A DNA stretch of 64,000 bases from positions 1 through 64,000 of the forward strand of contig JANRDC010000018.1 in the NCBI GenBank assembly GCA_030726725.1, written 5' to 3'. Shown here one piece after another: positions 51,014-60,157 of the stretch. Position 1 is the stretch's first letter. Every line of letters starts with the position of its first letter. A program made the position numbers and the translations under genes. The stretch is from Flavobacteriaceae bacterium (GTDB taxonomy: Bacteria > Bacteroidota > Bacteroidia > Flavobacteriales > Flavobacteriaceae). Below the pieces are notes generated by a model. The model was not told where the DNA came from, did not search any database, and saw only the letters and a program-made list of their open reading frames with translations.

Positions 51014-52209
51014 AATGTGCTGCTTTTTAATTGTATTGATCCGTATTGTGCGTTAATGATGAGTTGTTTTTTTTCGACAAGTTGTTTGAAATAGCCCTCA
51101 AAAGTAAATGTGCTTGACTTTTCGATGCGTCTGGTCGACTCAAGACTGGATAAACCTTTTGGGGTGATGTACGCGCCACTGATGTCTGTAGAGAAAGAAA
51201 ACAGCGGGTCATAGGTCAGAGAAATATCGGTGTATTGAGCCTCGATATCCACCAAGCTGGTGGGCCCTGACCATTGATTGATTTCTAATGAACCGTATTG
51301 CATATTTGCCCCAAATGAACTGTTGAGCTGATCGATGGCCACATCGGTGTAGGTGGCATTGAGTTTTGTGGTAGCTCCTGGGGAGATCAATTGTTTTACG
51401 CTGAGATCCCCGTAATCCATATCCAAATTAAACTGGCCAATGACCCCTAAGTTTACCTCAACGTAATCAGTGCTGCCATGAACAGCAGTGGCTGCGTCGA
51501 TATTTAGCTGGCCGTAATCCATCTCAATATCTGCTTTTTTAACCTGTGAAAAGGAGATGTCACTGTAGTCTGCATTCAGGTTAATATAGTTTGCCGATGC
51601 TATGTTTAGATTGCTGTAGTCCGCATCGATTTGCGCTTGGTTGATTTTTTCAATACGCGAACCGTTGGCATAGTCAATTTCAATTTGGTTCTTGTCCCCA
51701 GAGATTTGCCCTAAGTCAATATTGCCATAGGCGCAAATTACTTTGAGCGATTTTGTTGAGCGTTCGATTTCTATGTCCCCGTATTTTTGACTGACCTCCA
51801 TGATCAGGGATGCAGGGGCATGTACTAAATAGGTGATGTCATAACTGATGGAATTATTTTTCCAAAAAGACCAGTTCCATTGGGTGTTTCCAACGCGCGT
51901 TATGGCGCTAACACCTGTCTTATTTCCGGTGATGTCCACGAAAATTTCATCTAATTTGTCTTCAACACCACTCAATTGATTGCCCCAAACGCGGACCACC
52001 ACATCGATTTTGACTTTGTTTTCCTTGCTTTCTACGACTTTGATAGAGCCGTATCGGTTGTCCAATAACATCAGTGCATCGGGGTTAACCTCAAAATTTC
52101 GCAGATAGGTTTTTGTTTTCTCGTATTTGGGATTCTCGCTCGTAAAACTGTGCGCCCAAATCGGCAAAAACATCAGCAAAAGAAAAGACTTAAACAGCAG
52201 GTTTTTCAT
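51010..52209 (-). CDS. Exported beta-helix protein with a tyrosine ladder (DUF4097-like)
   Basis: A 399-residue protein with a signal peptide (about 1-21). From residue 143 a repeat of about 17-21 residues carries Tyr followed by a small or polar residue and a hydrophobic one: Tyr143, 161, 180, 198, 215, 232, 249, 266, 287, 305, 326, 347, and 389 after a break. An outlying copy is at Tyr53. This regularity indicates a parallel beta-helix with stacked tyrosines. It resembles DUF4097-type adhesin-like proteins. Its gene starts inside the anti-sigma gene (20-nt overlap) and ends over the head-GIN gene, so the four genes form one unit. Confidence 0.72.
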   Translation of the reverse strand: MKNLLFKSFLLLMFLPIWAHSFTSENPKYEKTKTYLRNFEVNPDALMLLDNRYGSIKVVESKENKVKIDVVVRVWGNQLSGVEDKLDEIFVDITGNKTGVSAITRVGNTQWNWSFWKNNSISYDITYLVHAPASLIMEVSQKYGDIEIERSTKSLKVICAYGNIDLGQISGDKNQIEIDYANGSRIEKINQAQIDADYSNLNIASANYINLNADYSDISFSQVKKADIEMDYGQLNIDAATAVHGSTDYVEVNLGVIGQFNLDMDYGDLSVKQLISPGATTKLNATYTDVAIDQLNSSFGANMQYGSLEINQWSGPTSLVDIEAQYTDISLTYDPLFSFSTDISGAYITPKGLSSLESTRRIEKSSTFTFEGYFKQLVEKKQLIINAQYGSIQLKSSTL

Positions 52210-52726
52210 AATTTTTAGATTGAGTGATCGTTGTATTTGATTTTAGTGTTTCTAGGAAAATAATTCTCTTTTCAAAATGTTCGATCAATGCCTTAAAGAT
52301 CAACACAGGATCGCCTCCATTTTCTAAGTCACGCATCATGTTTTGATACTCATGATCGAATTTACTGAGTTGTTTCATCGCTGTATAGCTTAGCGACTGA
52401 ACGACGGGGGTCGATTGTCCAGAAGCTACAGGTGCTTTCATTTGTTCGATGAACTGATTTTCCTGATCTTGAATGGTTTCATGCCAGGTGGCTATGGAGG
52501 CTAATTGCTCGTTTTGTTCGCCTTTATTCTGTGCTAACCAACCCGCACTCAATCCCAAAAACAACCCGATACTGGCAGCCCAAAACCAGTGTATTTTTTG
52601 GGAGTTTGCCGTTGTGTGATGACCCAATCTGCGGGACATCCGTTCTTGGTGTCCCTGTGTAAGCTCTTGCTCTGGCGCATCTGCCCAGACGCTGAGCATG
52701 CGTTCTAGTTCATCCTGTTTTTTCAT
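52190..52726 (-). CDS. Putative anti-sigma factor, single-pass membrane protein
   Basis: A 178-residue protein with one membrane helix at about residues 46-64 (HWFWAASIGLFLGLSAGWLA), so the N-terminal 45 residues are cytoplasmic and the rest periplasmic. The cytoplasmic part is short and charged (KKQDELERMLSVWADAPEQE), as in small anti-sigma factors that hold an ECF sigma, but no zinc-binding HxxxCxxC motif is present. The C-terminal half is helical and acidic. Assignment rests on position: its start overlaps the sigma gene stop by 4 nt. Confidence 0.6.
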   Translation of the reverse strand: MKKQDELERMLSVWADAPEQELTQGHQERMSRRLGHHTTANSQKIHWFWAASIGLFLGLSAGWLAQNKGEQNEQLASIATWHETIQDQENQFIEQMKAPVASGQSTPVVQSLSYTAMKQLSKFDHEYQNMMRDLENGGDPVLIFKALIEHFEKRIIFLETLKSNTTITQSKNYEKPAV

Positions 52727-53280
52727 ACGTTCAATAATTTTCTCATAGTCTCCTTGGCTCTGCTGAGGCTTGTTCTACAATTGGCTTCACTGATGTTTAA
52801 ATAGTGAGCAATTTCAGCGTGTTCTAGTCCCTCTTTGTAAAATAACCGTACAATAAGGGCTTGTTGCGTGGGCAGTTTAGCCAAAGCGTGTTCTATCCGT
52901 TTAATGTCATTTTGTTGTGGGTTGTCTTCTTCGTCTTGTTCAATCTGAAATACGGATTCTGAAGGGGTCTCATCCAGGTGGTTTTTCAAAAGTACCCTGG
53001 CTTGTTTTTGTTTGAGGCGAATACTTTTGTTAATCACTATCTTTTTTAACCATGCGCCAAAAGTAACTTCACCCCTGAATTGGTCCATCGAATTGAATGC
53101 GCTGAGCATCGATTCTTGTACAGCATCCTCCGCCTCGTCACTTTGACCGATGATCCGGAAAGCAACCCGGTACATGGCAGCTGCATATAGATCGTACAAA
53201 GCCATTTGGGCTTTGGGGTCAGCTGCTTTGCAGCCGATGATCAACTGATCAATAGATGATTCGGTAGGCACAACATTCAT
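52723..53280 (-). CDS. ECF-type RNA polymerase sigma factor
   Basis: A 185-residue sigma-70 family protein with region 2 (LYDLYAAAMYRVAFRIIGQSDEAEDAVQE, about 25-55) and region 4 (LPTQQALIVRLFYKEGLEHAEIAHYLNISE, about 130-165). It belongs to the extracytoplasmic function group. I start at the ATG at 53280 because in-frame sequence further upstream crosses the lon promoter region without conserved residues. It heads a four-gene operon with a putative membrane anti-sigma and two surface proteins, suggesting envelope-sensing. It diverges from lon over 190 nt. Confidence 0.9.
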   Translation of the reverse strand: MNVVPTESSIDQLIIGCKAADPKAQMALYDLYAAAMYRVAFRIIGQSDEAEDAVQESMLSAFNSMDQFRGEVTFGAWLKKIVINKSIRLKQKQARVLLKNHLDETPSESVFQIEQDEEDNPQQNDIKRIEHALAKLPTQQALIVRLFYKEGLEHAEIAHYLNISEANCRTSLSRAKETMRKLLNV

Positions 53281-53470
53281 TTCAAGACAATGATTCGGTA
53301 AAAGTACATTTGTTACACTAATTTTTTCTGTGGCATAAGAATTGCCTAATAGTAGTCGATAAACGGGCGTAATATAAGCTAGAGAGCACATTTCTAGCTC
53401 ATTATTTGGTTGACTCTTCAATTTTCGGAGGCAACTGTGTCTCTTTACATGACATTTTGACGCATAAGCT

Positions 53471-55924
53471 ATGGCAAAAACAAATTTTCTACACATGGAC
53501 AGTATGTCACTTCAACATTTAGACGATGAGGCGGATTTGATTCCGTTGATGACTCCTGAGGATGAAGAAGAAATAAATAACGAACCCTTACCCATTTCCC
53601 TGCCGATATTGCCCCTGAGAAATACAGTATTATTTCCGGGCGTAGTGGTCCCCATCACTGCGGGTAGGGATAAGTCGATTCAATTGATCAATGAGGCCAA
53701 TGCTGGCAACAAAGTGATCGGTGTGGTGGCGCAACGAGATCCAGATGTGGAAAATCCAAGCCCAGAACAATTGTATCAAACCGGTACTGTCGCGCGTATA
53801 CTACGAGTGCTCAAGATGCCTGATGGGAATACAACCGTCATTATTCAAGGGAAAAAGCCCTTTGAGATTGCTGCGTATACCCAAGAGGAACCCTATTTAA
53901 AAGCGGATATAAAACCTGCTGGATGGTTAAAGCCTGAGGTGGGAGACCCTGAGTTTTCCGCCATTGTTGAGTCGATCAAAGAGTTGGCTTATAAGATTAT
54001 TAAAAACAATCCCAATTTACCTAGCGAAGCCTCATTTGCCATAAAGAACATCGAGAGCAATGCATTTTTAGTTCACTTTGTTAGTGCTAATCTCAGTATT
54101 GATGTGGCCCAAAAACAGGCATTGTTAGAAATGACTGACCTAAAAGCTCGGGCTATGGCCGTTTTGGGCTATATGGATGTTGAATTGCAGAAACTTCAAC
54201 TGAAGAACGATATTCAATCCAAAGTGCGCAATGACCTGGATCAACAGCAGCGGGAATATTTTCTGCACCAGCAGATGAAGACCATTCAAGAGGAGCTCGG
54301 AGGAATCTCGTACGAAGAGGAAGTCAATGAGATGGTTGAGCAGTCAAAAAATAAGCTTTGGGATGAAAAAACAGCCAAACACTTTGATAAAGAGCTGCAG
54401 AAACTGCAGCGTATGAATCCACAAGTGGCTGAGTACGGCATCCAAAGAAATTATTTGGAATTGATGCTAGAGCTTCCATGGAATCAGTTTTCAACCGATG
54501 TGTTTGACCTCAAAAAAGCCCAGAAAATACTGGACCGAGATCATTTTGGTTTAGCAGACGTCAAAAAACGCATCATTGAACACCTAGCGGTACTGAAATT
54601 GCGCAACGACATGAAATCCCCTATTTTGTGTTTATACGGCCCTCCGGGTGTCGGTAAAACTTCTCTGGGCCGTTCTATTGCCGAGGCCTTGGGTCGTTCC
54701 TATGTGCGGATGTCTTTAGGTGGTTTGAGGGATGAAGCTGAGATTCGCGGACACCGAAAAACATATATCGGCGCTATGCCTGGACGCATTGTTCAAAACA
54801 TAAAAAAAGCAGAAACATCAAATCCTGTTTTCGTGCTCGACGAAATTGACAAACTGTCTCAAGGTTTTCAAGGAGATCCTTCTTCCGCTTTATTGGAGGT
54901 GTTGGATCCTGAACAGAACAACGCGTTTTACGATAACTTCCTTGAACTGGGTTACGATCTTTCTCGGGTGCTCTTTGTGGCTACGGCCAACAACCTATCC
55001 AATATTCAACCCGCTTTGTTGGACCGAATGGAGTTGATCCCGGTAAGTGGATATACCCAAGAAGAAAAAGTACAGATCGCCAAAAAGCATTTGTTGCCCA
55101 AACAGCTTAAAGAACATGGTTTGAAGTCGACAGACTTAAAGATATCTGCGACTTCTCTGCAAAAAATTGTTTCTGGATATACCCGTGAGTCTGGTGTGCG
55201 CCAGTTGGAAAAGCAGATCGCTAAAGCTGTGCGACATGCAGCTAAAAGCATAGCGATGGAGGAGGATTATGATAAAAATCCCGACCCTCAAACTATAGAG
55301 TCGATTTTAGGTGTTCCTAGAATGGAGCGTGACAGTTATGAGAACAATGAAGTGGCTGGAGTGGTTACGGGTTTGGCTTGGACTTCAGTGGGCGGAGATA
55401 TTTTGTTTATCGAGTCTATTCTGTCTCCAGGAAAAGGAGCCTTGAACATAACAGGGAATCTAGGTAAGGTGATGAAGGAGTCTGCAACCATAGCTTTGGA
55501 GTATATCAAAGCGCATGCAGATCAATGGAAAATTCCCCAAGAAGCGTTTGACAAGTACAATATTCATATCCACGTGCCCGAGGGTGCAACCCCGAAAGAT
55601 GGGCCAAGCGCAGGAATCACGATGCTCACCTCATTGGTTTCTTTGTTTACCCAAAGAAAAGTAAAATCCAAGTTGGCGATGACGGGTGAAATCACCTTGA
55701 GGGGACGTGTTTTGCCGGTGGGTGGTATCAAAGAGAAAATATTGGCCGCTAAGCGCGCCTCGATCAGGGAAATTATTCTTTGTGTCGACAACAAGAAGGA
55801 TATCGCAGAGATCGAGCCTGCTTACATCAAAGGACTGACTTTTCACTATGTACGCGAAATGAGTGAGGTGTTGGAGATTGCGGTGACCGCTCAAAAGGTG
55901 AAGAATCCAAAAAAAATCGCCTAA
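53471..55924 (+). CDS. lon: ATP-dependent protease Lon
   Basis: A hexameric AAA+ serine protease for damaged and regulatory proteins. The 817 residues have the N-terminal LON domain (about 40-245), an AAA+ domain with GPPGVGKT (about 390), Walker B FVLDEIDK, and the C-terminal protease domain with catalytic Ser in DGPSAG (about 715) and Lys in [10 protein letters not shown] (about 755). The first ATG (53471) gives an acidic extension typical of Bacteroidota Lon; internal ATGs at 53495 and 53504 are possible. The gap to the ECF sigma gene has no perfect promoter box. Confidence 0.97.
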   Translation: MAKTNFLHMDSMSLQHLDDEADLIPLMTPEDEEEINNEPLPISLPILPLRNTVLFPGVVVPITAGRDKSIQLINEANAGNKVIGVVAQRDPDVENPSPEQLYQTGTVARILRVLKMPDGNTTVIIQGKKPFEIAAYTQEEPYLKADIKPAGWLKPEVGDPEFSAIVESIKELAYKIIKNNPNLPSEASFAIKNIESNAFLVHFVSANLSIDVAQKQALLEMTDLKARAMAVLGYMDVELQKLQLKNDIQSKVRNDLDQQQREYFLHQQMKTIQEELGGISYEEEVNEMVEQSKNKLWDEKTAKHFDKELQKLQRMNPQVAEYGIQRNYLELMLELPWNQFSTDVFDLKKAQKILDRDHFGLADVKKRIIEHLAVLKLRNDMKSPILCLYGPPGVGKTSLGRSIAEALGRSYVRMSLGGLRDEAEIRGHRKTYIGAMPGRIVQNIKKAETSNPVFVLDEIDKLSQGFQGDPSSALLEVLDPEQNNAFYDNFLELGYDLSRVLFVATANNLSNIQPALLDRMELIPVSGYTQEEKVQIAKKHLLPKQLKEHGLKSTDLKISATSLQKIVSGYTRESGVRQLEKQIAKAVRHAAKSIAMEEDYDKNPDPQTIESILGVPRMERDSYENNEVAGVVTGLAWTSVGGDILFIESILSPGKGALNITGNLGKVMKESATIALEYIKAHADQWKIPQEAFDKYNIHIHVPEGATPKDGPSAGITMLTSLVSLFTQRKVKSKLAMTGEITLRGRVLPVGGIKEKILAAKRASIREIILCVDNKKDIAEIEPAYIKGLTFHYVREMSEVLEIAVTAQKVKNPKKIA

Positions 55925-55934
55925 GTTTACGTTT

Positions 55935-56630
55935 ATGATCCGGAAAATTACCATTGCGATTGACGGTTATTCGTCCACTGGAAAAAGTACCATGGCCAAA
56001 GCATTGGCCCAACACCTCGGTTATCTTTACGTGGATTCCGGTGCTATGTATCGCGCAGTGACCTGGTGGGCCATGAGTAGGGGATGGGTGAGTGATGATT
56101 TGATTGACGAGGCTGCCTTGACGCAGAATTTGCCGGATATGTCCTTGGAGCTGACCACCCTGGGTGATGGTATTCTCGAAGTTTTGGTAGATGGAGCGCG
56201 TATCACAGAAGCAATCAGGTCGATGGAGGTCGCCCAAAGAGTCAGCCAAATAGCCTCAATCCCAGAAGTCAGGAGTTTTTTAGTAGCCAAACAACAGTTG
56301 ATGGGCTTGCGAAAAGGAGTGGTGATGGATGGGCGAGATATAGGAACAGTGGTATTTCCTCAGGCAGAACTAAAGGTATTTGTGCAAGCTGACCCTCAGG
56401 TGCGCGCCCAAAGAAGATATGACGAGTTGACGGCTAAAGGGCAAATAGTTGATTTTCAGGATATTTTATCCAATATAAACGACCGCGATTACCAGGACAC
56501 ACACCGGTCTGTATCGCCTTTGGTGCAAGCCAAAGACGCACGTGTTTTGGACAATACCCACATGGGTATGGCAGAACAACTCGCCTTATTGATTTCATGG
56601 GCAGAGCTGGCGATCCAAGGCGAGCACTAA
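55935..56630 (+). CDS. cmk: Cytidylate kinase
   Basis: Phosphorylates CMP and dCMP using ATP. The 231 residues have the P-loop GYSSTGKST (9-17), VDSGAMYRAVTWW (about 33-45), and MDGRDIGTVVFPQAELKVFV, with the RRYDEL lid segment. The gene follows lon by 10 nt and probably shares its transcript. It precedes rpsA, as in many bacteria including E. coli, but a separate promoter and structured leader intervene. Confidence 0.95.
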   Translation: MIRKITIAIDGYSSTGKSTMAKALAQHLGYLYVDSGAMYRAVTWWAMSRGWVSDDLIDEAALTQNLPDMSLELTTLGDGILEVLVDGARITEAIRSMEVAQRVSQIASIPEVRSFLVAKQQLMGLRKGVVMDGRDIGTVVFPQAELKVFVQADPQVRAQRRYDELTAKGQIVDFQDILSNINDRDYQDTHRSVSPLVQAKDARVLDNTHMGMAEQLALLISWAELAIQGEH

Positions 56631-56644
56631 ATCCCCTTATTTTA

Positions 56645-56675
56645 TTTGTAAATCAATCAATTAATCGTATTTTTG
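56645..56675 (+). promoter_or_regulatory. Promoter of rpsA
   Basis: TTTG (56645-56648), 19-nt spacer and TATTTTTG (56668-56675), a perfect consensus. It implies a leader of about 105 nt. Confidence 0.75.
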
Positions 56676-56695
56676 CGCTCCTTTTTGGTGATAAT

Positions 56696-56754
56696 CGAGG
56701 GCCACTAAGGATTGATAAAATATAGAAAACCCTTTCAATGCGGTCTTTCCCTCG
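56696..56754 (+). promoter_or_regulatory. Structured leader of rpsA (candidate autoregulatory element)
   Basis: CGAGGG (56696-56701) pairs with CCCTCG (56749-56754) and CC (56702-56703) continues with GG (56742-56743). Inside lies a second stem ATTGA (56711-56715) with TCAAT (56735-56739). The folded region ends 30 nt before the rpsA ATG. Ribosomal protein S1 represses its own translation in E. coli, so an S1-binding role is plausible but not shown. Confidence 0.5.
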
Positions 56755-56784
56755 TAGCGTATTGAAATACAAAATCATCTTCAA

Positions 56785-58584
56785 ATGACTGAAGAAAACC
56801 AAAATCAAGCTGCGCAAGTAGCTGAGACAAAACAAGATCCACAAGCGTTTTTGGATCAATTTAACTGGGATAAATACGAGCAAGGAATTGAGCGTGTTGA
56901 TGAGGCTAAACTCAAAGAATTTGAGCAATTAGTTTCTAAAAACTTTGTGGATACCGCAGATGAAGAAGTAGTTGTTGGAACTGTTGTTTATTTGACAGAA
57001 CGCGAAGCAATTATCGATATCAACGCTAAATCTGAAGGAGTTATTTCCCTAAATGAGTTCCGCTACAATCCAGACCTAAAGGTAGGTGATCAAGTAGAGG
57101 TGCTTATTGACATCAGAGAAGATAAAACAGGACAATTGGTATTGTCTCACAGAAAAGCAAGAACCATCAAAGCATGGGATCGTGTGAACAAAGCCCATGA
57201 CGAAGAGTTGGTGGTGAATGGTTTTGTGAAGTGCAGAACTAAAGGAGGTATGATCGTTGATGTATTTGGTATTGAGGCGTTCTTGCCAGGATCTCAAATC
57301 GACGTGAAACCGATCAGAGACTACGATCAATACGTTGGAAAAACTATGGAATTCAAGGTGGTGAAAATCAACCACGAATTCAAAAACGTAGTGGTATCTC
57401 ACAAAGCGTTGATCGAAGCAGATATCGAAGAACAGAAAAAAGAAATCATCGGACAACTTGAAAAAGGTCAAGTTCTTGAAGGGGTGGTTAAAAACATCAC
57501 TTCATACGGTGTATTTATCGACTTGGGCGGCGTAGATGGATTGATCCACATCACTGACTTGTCTTGGAACAGAATCAACCATCCAAACGAGGTGGTAGAG
57601 TTAGACCAAAAACTCAACGTAGTTATTTTGGATTTTGACGATAACAAGTCAAGAATTCAATTAGGTCTTAAGCAATTGGAAAAACACCCATGGGAGGCTT
57701 TAAGTGAAACCATCCAAGTAGGAGATACCGTTAAGGGTAAAGTTGTTGTGATCGCTGATTACGGTGCTTTTGTTGAGGTAAGCGACGGTGTTGAAGGATT
57801 GGTACACGTTTCTGAAATGTCTTGGTCTACCCACTTGAGATCTGCTCAAGATTTCGTTAAGGTAGGTGATGAGGTTACTGCTGTGATCTTGACTTTAGAT
57901 AGAGAAGATCGCAAAATGTCTCTTGGTATTAAGCAGTTGAGCCAAGATCCTTGGACTGACATCACCGCTAAATATCCTGTAGGTTCTACCCACAAAGGTA
58001 TCGTTCGCAACTTCACCAACTTTGGTGTATTTGTTGAGCTAGAAGAAGGTATCGATGGATTGGTGTATATCTCAGACTTGTCTTGGACCAAGAAAATCAA
58101 ACATCCATCTGAATTTGTAGCCGTAGGTGACACACTTGAGGTGGTTGTTCTTGAATTGGATGTGGATGGTCGTAAGTTGAGCTTAGGCCACAAACAAACC
58201 ACTACTAATCCATGGGATAAATATGAGGATGACTTTGCTGTGGATACAGTTCACCAAGCAATCATCTCAGAAATTGTTGATAAGGGTGCTACCATCCAAT
58301 TCAATGAGGACATCCTTGCCTTTGTTCCACAAAGACATTTGGAGAAAGAAGATGGTTCTAAATTGAACAAAGGGGATGAGGCAGAATTCAAGATTATTGA
58401 ATTCAACAAAGACTTCAAACGAGTAGTGGCTAGCCATACTGCTTTGTTCAAAGAAGAAGAAAAACGCGCTGTAAAAGCAGCAGTTAAAAAACAAACAGCA
58501 AAAGCTGATGAGGCTAAGCCAACCATCGGTGATGCTAACGAAGCGCTTCAAGCTTTGAAAGATAAAATGGAAGGTAAAGCGTAA
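56785..58584 (+). CDS. rpsA: 30S ribosomal protein S1
   Basis: Binds mRNA at the ribosome platform. The 599 residues contain six S1-type OB domains, each with a motif such as GVVKNITSYGVFIDLGGVDG or GIVRNFTNFGVFVELEEGID. The N-terminal 45 residues are acidic and the C-terminal tail is basic and alanine/lysine-rich. Codon choice appears more biased than in neighbours (for instance GGT, AAA and CTT-poor), as expected for a highly expressed gene. It is remarkable that S1 is kept in a genome with almost no Shine-Dalgarno sequences. A strong terminator follows. Confidence 0.97.
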   Translation: MTEENQNQAAQVAETKQDPQAFLDQFNWDKYEQGIERVDEAKLKEFEQLVSKNFVDTADEEVVVGTVVYLTEREAIIDINAKSEGVISLNEFRYNPDLKVGDQVEVLIDIREDKTGQLVLSHRKARTIKAWDRVNKAHDEELVVNGFVKCRTKGGMIVDVFGIEAFLPGSQIDVKPIRDYDQYVGKTMEFKVVKINHEFKNVVVSHKALIEADIEEQKKEIIGQLEKGQVLEGVVKNITSYGVFIDLGGVDGLIHITDLSWNRINHPNEVVELDQKLNVVILDFDDNKSRIQLGLKQLEKHPWEALSETIQVGDTVKGKVVVIADYGAFVEVSDGVEGLVHVSEMSWSTHLRSAQDFVKVGDEVTAVILTLDREDRKMSLGIKQLSQDPWTDITAKYPVGSTHKGIVRNFTNFGVFVELEEGIDGLVYISDLSWTKKIKHPSEFVAVGDTLEVVVLELDVDGRKLSLGHKQTTTNPWDKYEDDFAVDTVHQAIISEIVDKGATIQFNEDILAFVPQRHLEKEDGSKLNKGDEAEFKIIEFNKDFKRVVASHTALFKEEEKRAVKAAVKKQTAKADEAKPTIGDANEALQALKDKMEGKA

Positions 58585-58602
58585 GTTTTATCGACCTAAT
58601 TT

Positions 58603-58635
58603 TAAAAGCCTGTCTCAGTGACAGGCTTTTTTTTT
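58603..58635 (+). terminator. Terminator after rpsA
   Basis: Stem AAAAGCCTGTC with GACAGGCTTTT, 5-nt loop, followed by a T run to 58635. Its T run overlaps the -33 element of the next promoter. Confidence 0.88.
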
Positions 58636-58661
58636 GGAGTGAAATAAAATGTGTAGTTTTG
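58634..58661 (+). promoter_or_regulatory. Promoter of the pyrR-pyrB operon
   Basis: TTG (58634-58636), 17-nt spacer and TAGTTTTG (58654-58661). The ATG at 58673 is 11 nt downstream, so the 5' leader would be only a few nt long. Confidence 0.65.
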
Positions 58662-58672
58662 TACACCGAGGA

Positions 58673-59224
58673 ATGACAAGTACTATGGGGCAAAAAATCC
58701 TTTTATCCGCACAAGAGATCCATATCATCCTGCATCGCTTGGCTTGTCAATTGTTGGAAAATCACCTTCACTTTAAAGATACTGTGCTGATTGGATTACA
58801 ACCCAGGGGTACAGCTTTGGCCCAAAGATTGGCCAAAATTCTCAAGGAAGACTACCGACAAGAAGTTTCGTTAGGATTTTTAGACATCACCTTTTTTAGG
58901 GATGATTTCAGACGAAATGACAAAACCCTCACGGCCAATAAGACCGACATTCCCTTTCTAATCGACGACAAAAAAGTAGTGTTGATCGATGATGTTTTGT
59001 TTACAGGTAGGAGCATACGCGCGGCACTAACCGCGTTACAATCTTTTGGAAGGCCTGATAAAATTGAGTTGTTAACCTTGATCGATCGCAGATTTAGCAG
59101 GCATTTGCCCATTCAACCTGAGTATAGGGGAAGACAAGTCGATGTGATTAATCACGAAAAAGTTAAAGTAATGTGGGCGGAAACCGACGGTCAAGACGCC
59201 ATATATATAGTCAACGAACCATAA
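58673..59224 (+). CDS. pyrR: PyrR-like uracil phosphoribosyltransferase/regulator
   Basis: PRTase-fold protein. In Firmicutes PyrR binds pyr mRNA and also has weak UPRTase activity. The PRPP loop VVLIDDVLFTGRSIRAAL (about residues 99-116) and the FRDDF loop mark the family. I choose the ATG at 58673 (183 residues); an ATG at 58685 is an alternative, and an in-frame ATG at 58649 lies inside the promoter. The leader is too short for an attenuator, so RNA control by the Firmicutes mechanism is unlikely at this site. It is 4 nt upstream of pyrB, in one operon. Confidence 0.88.
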   Translation: MTSTMGQKILLSAQEIHIILHRLACQLLENHLHFKDTVLIGLQPRGTALAQRLAKILKEDYRQEVSLGFLDITFFRDDFRRNDKTLTANKTDIPFLIDDKKVVLIDDVLFTGRSIRAALTALQSFGRPDKIELLTLIDRRFSRHLPIQPEYRGRQVDVINHEKVKVMWAETDGQDAIYIVNEP

Positions 59225-59228
59225 GCAC

Positions 59229-60155
59229 ATGAGTGAATTAAGTGTACAACACTTATTGGGAATTAAGTACCTCAAACCAGCAGATATTCAGCTTATTTTT
59301 GAGACGGCTGATCATTTTAAGGAAGTGATTAATCGCTCTATTAAAAAGGTTCCTTCACTTAGGGATATTACCATTGCCAATATCTTTTTTGAAAACAGCA
59401 CCCGGACTAGATTGTCTTTTGAACTTGCCCAGAAAAGGCTCTCAGCGGATGTTATCAATTTTTCAGCAGCTCAATCTTCGGTTAAGAAAGGGGAGACCCT
59501 GATTGACACCGTAAATAATATCTTGTCCATGAAGGTGGATATGGTGGTGATGCGTCACCCTAATCCAGGAGCTGGGATCTTTTTGTCTAAACACATCAAA
59601 GCATCCATTGTCAACGCAGGAGATGGCGCACATGAGCACCCTACTCAAGCCTTGTTAGATTCCTTTTCGATTAGGGAGCGATTGGGTGAGGTCGGCGGAA
59701 AGAAAGTGGTCATTGTGGGTGATATTTTGCACTCCAGGGTAGCCCTTTCCAATATATACGCTTTGCAAATGCAAGGTGCGGAAGTGGCGGTTTGCGGCCC
59801 CAAAACACTCATTCCTAAGCACATAGAATCTTTGGGCGTGCGGGTTGAGCTCGACTTAGAAAAGGCGCTTGCCTGGTGTGATGTGGCCAATATGCTGCGG
59901 GTTCAAAACGAACGCATGGACATGAGCTATTTTCCCAATACCCGGGAGTACACCATGTTGTACGGCTTAAACAAAGAGCGTTTAGACCGTCTAGATAAGG
60001 AAATTGTCATCATGCACCCTGGTCCGATTAACCGAGGTGTTGAGATCACCTCTGATGTGGCGGATTCCCCGCATTCCATCATTCTCAATCAGGTGGAGAA
60101 TGGCGTGGCGATACGCATGGCAGTCATTTACTTATTAGCTTCAAAAATCAAGTAG
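59229..60155 (+). CDS. pyrB: Aspartate carbamoyltransferase catalytic subunit
   Basis: Forms N-carbamoyl-aspartate from carbamoyl phosphate and aspartate, an early step of pyrimidine synthesis. The 308 residues contain the carbamoyl-phosphate loop FFENSTRTRLSFELAQ (about 55-70), HPNPGAGIF, GDGAHEHPTQALLD and the C-terminal MHPGPINRGVEI motif. No regulatory subunit gene (pyrI) is adjacent. It follows pyrR by 4 nt and precedes a small conserved gene by 2 nt. Confidence 0.96.
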   Translation: MSELSVQHLLGIKYLKPADIQLIFETADHFKEVINRSIKKVPSLRDITIANIFFENSTRTRLSFELAQKRLSADVINFSAAQSSVKKGETLIDTVNNILSMKVDMVVMRHPNPGAGIFLSKHIKASIVNAGDGAHEHPTQALLDSFSIRERLGEVGGKKVVIVGDILHSRVALSNIYALQMQGAEVAVCGPKTLIPKHIESLGVRVELDLEKALAWCDVANMLRVQNERMDMSYFPNTREYTMLYGLNKERLDRLDKEIVIMHPGPINRGVEITSDVADSPHSIILNQVENGVAIRMAVIYLLASKIK

Positions 60156-60157
60156 TC

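Noticed and set aside
53281-53496. Longer ECF sigma protein starting at 53496
   Set aside because: The extra 72 residues are unlike any sigma factor, are rich in Cys and basic residues and would overlap the lon start.
55827-56249. 140-codon open frame opposite the lon-cmk junction
   Set aside because: It lies antisense to two conserved genes. The translation is rich in His, Pro and Gly with no domain.
58649-58672. Upstream ATG for pyrR
   Set aside because: It overlaps the -7 box TAGTTTTG, so it would not be in the transcript.
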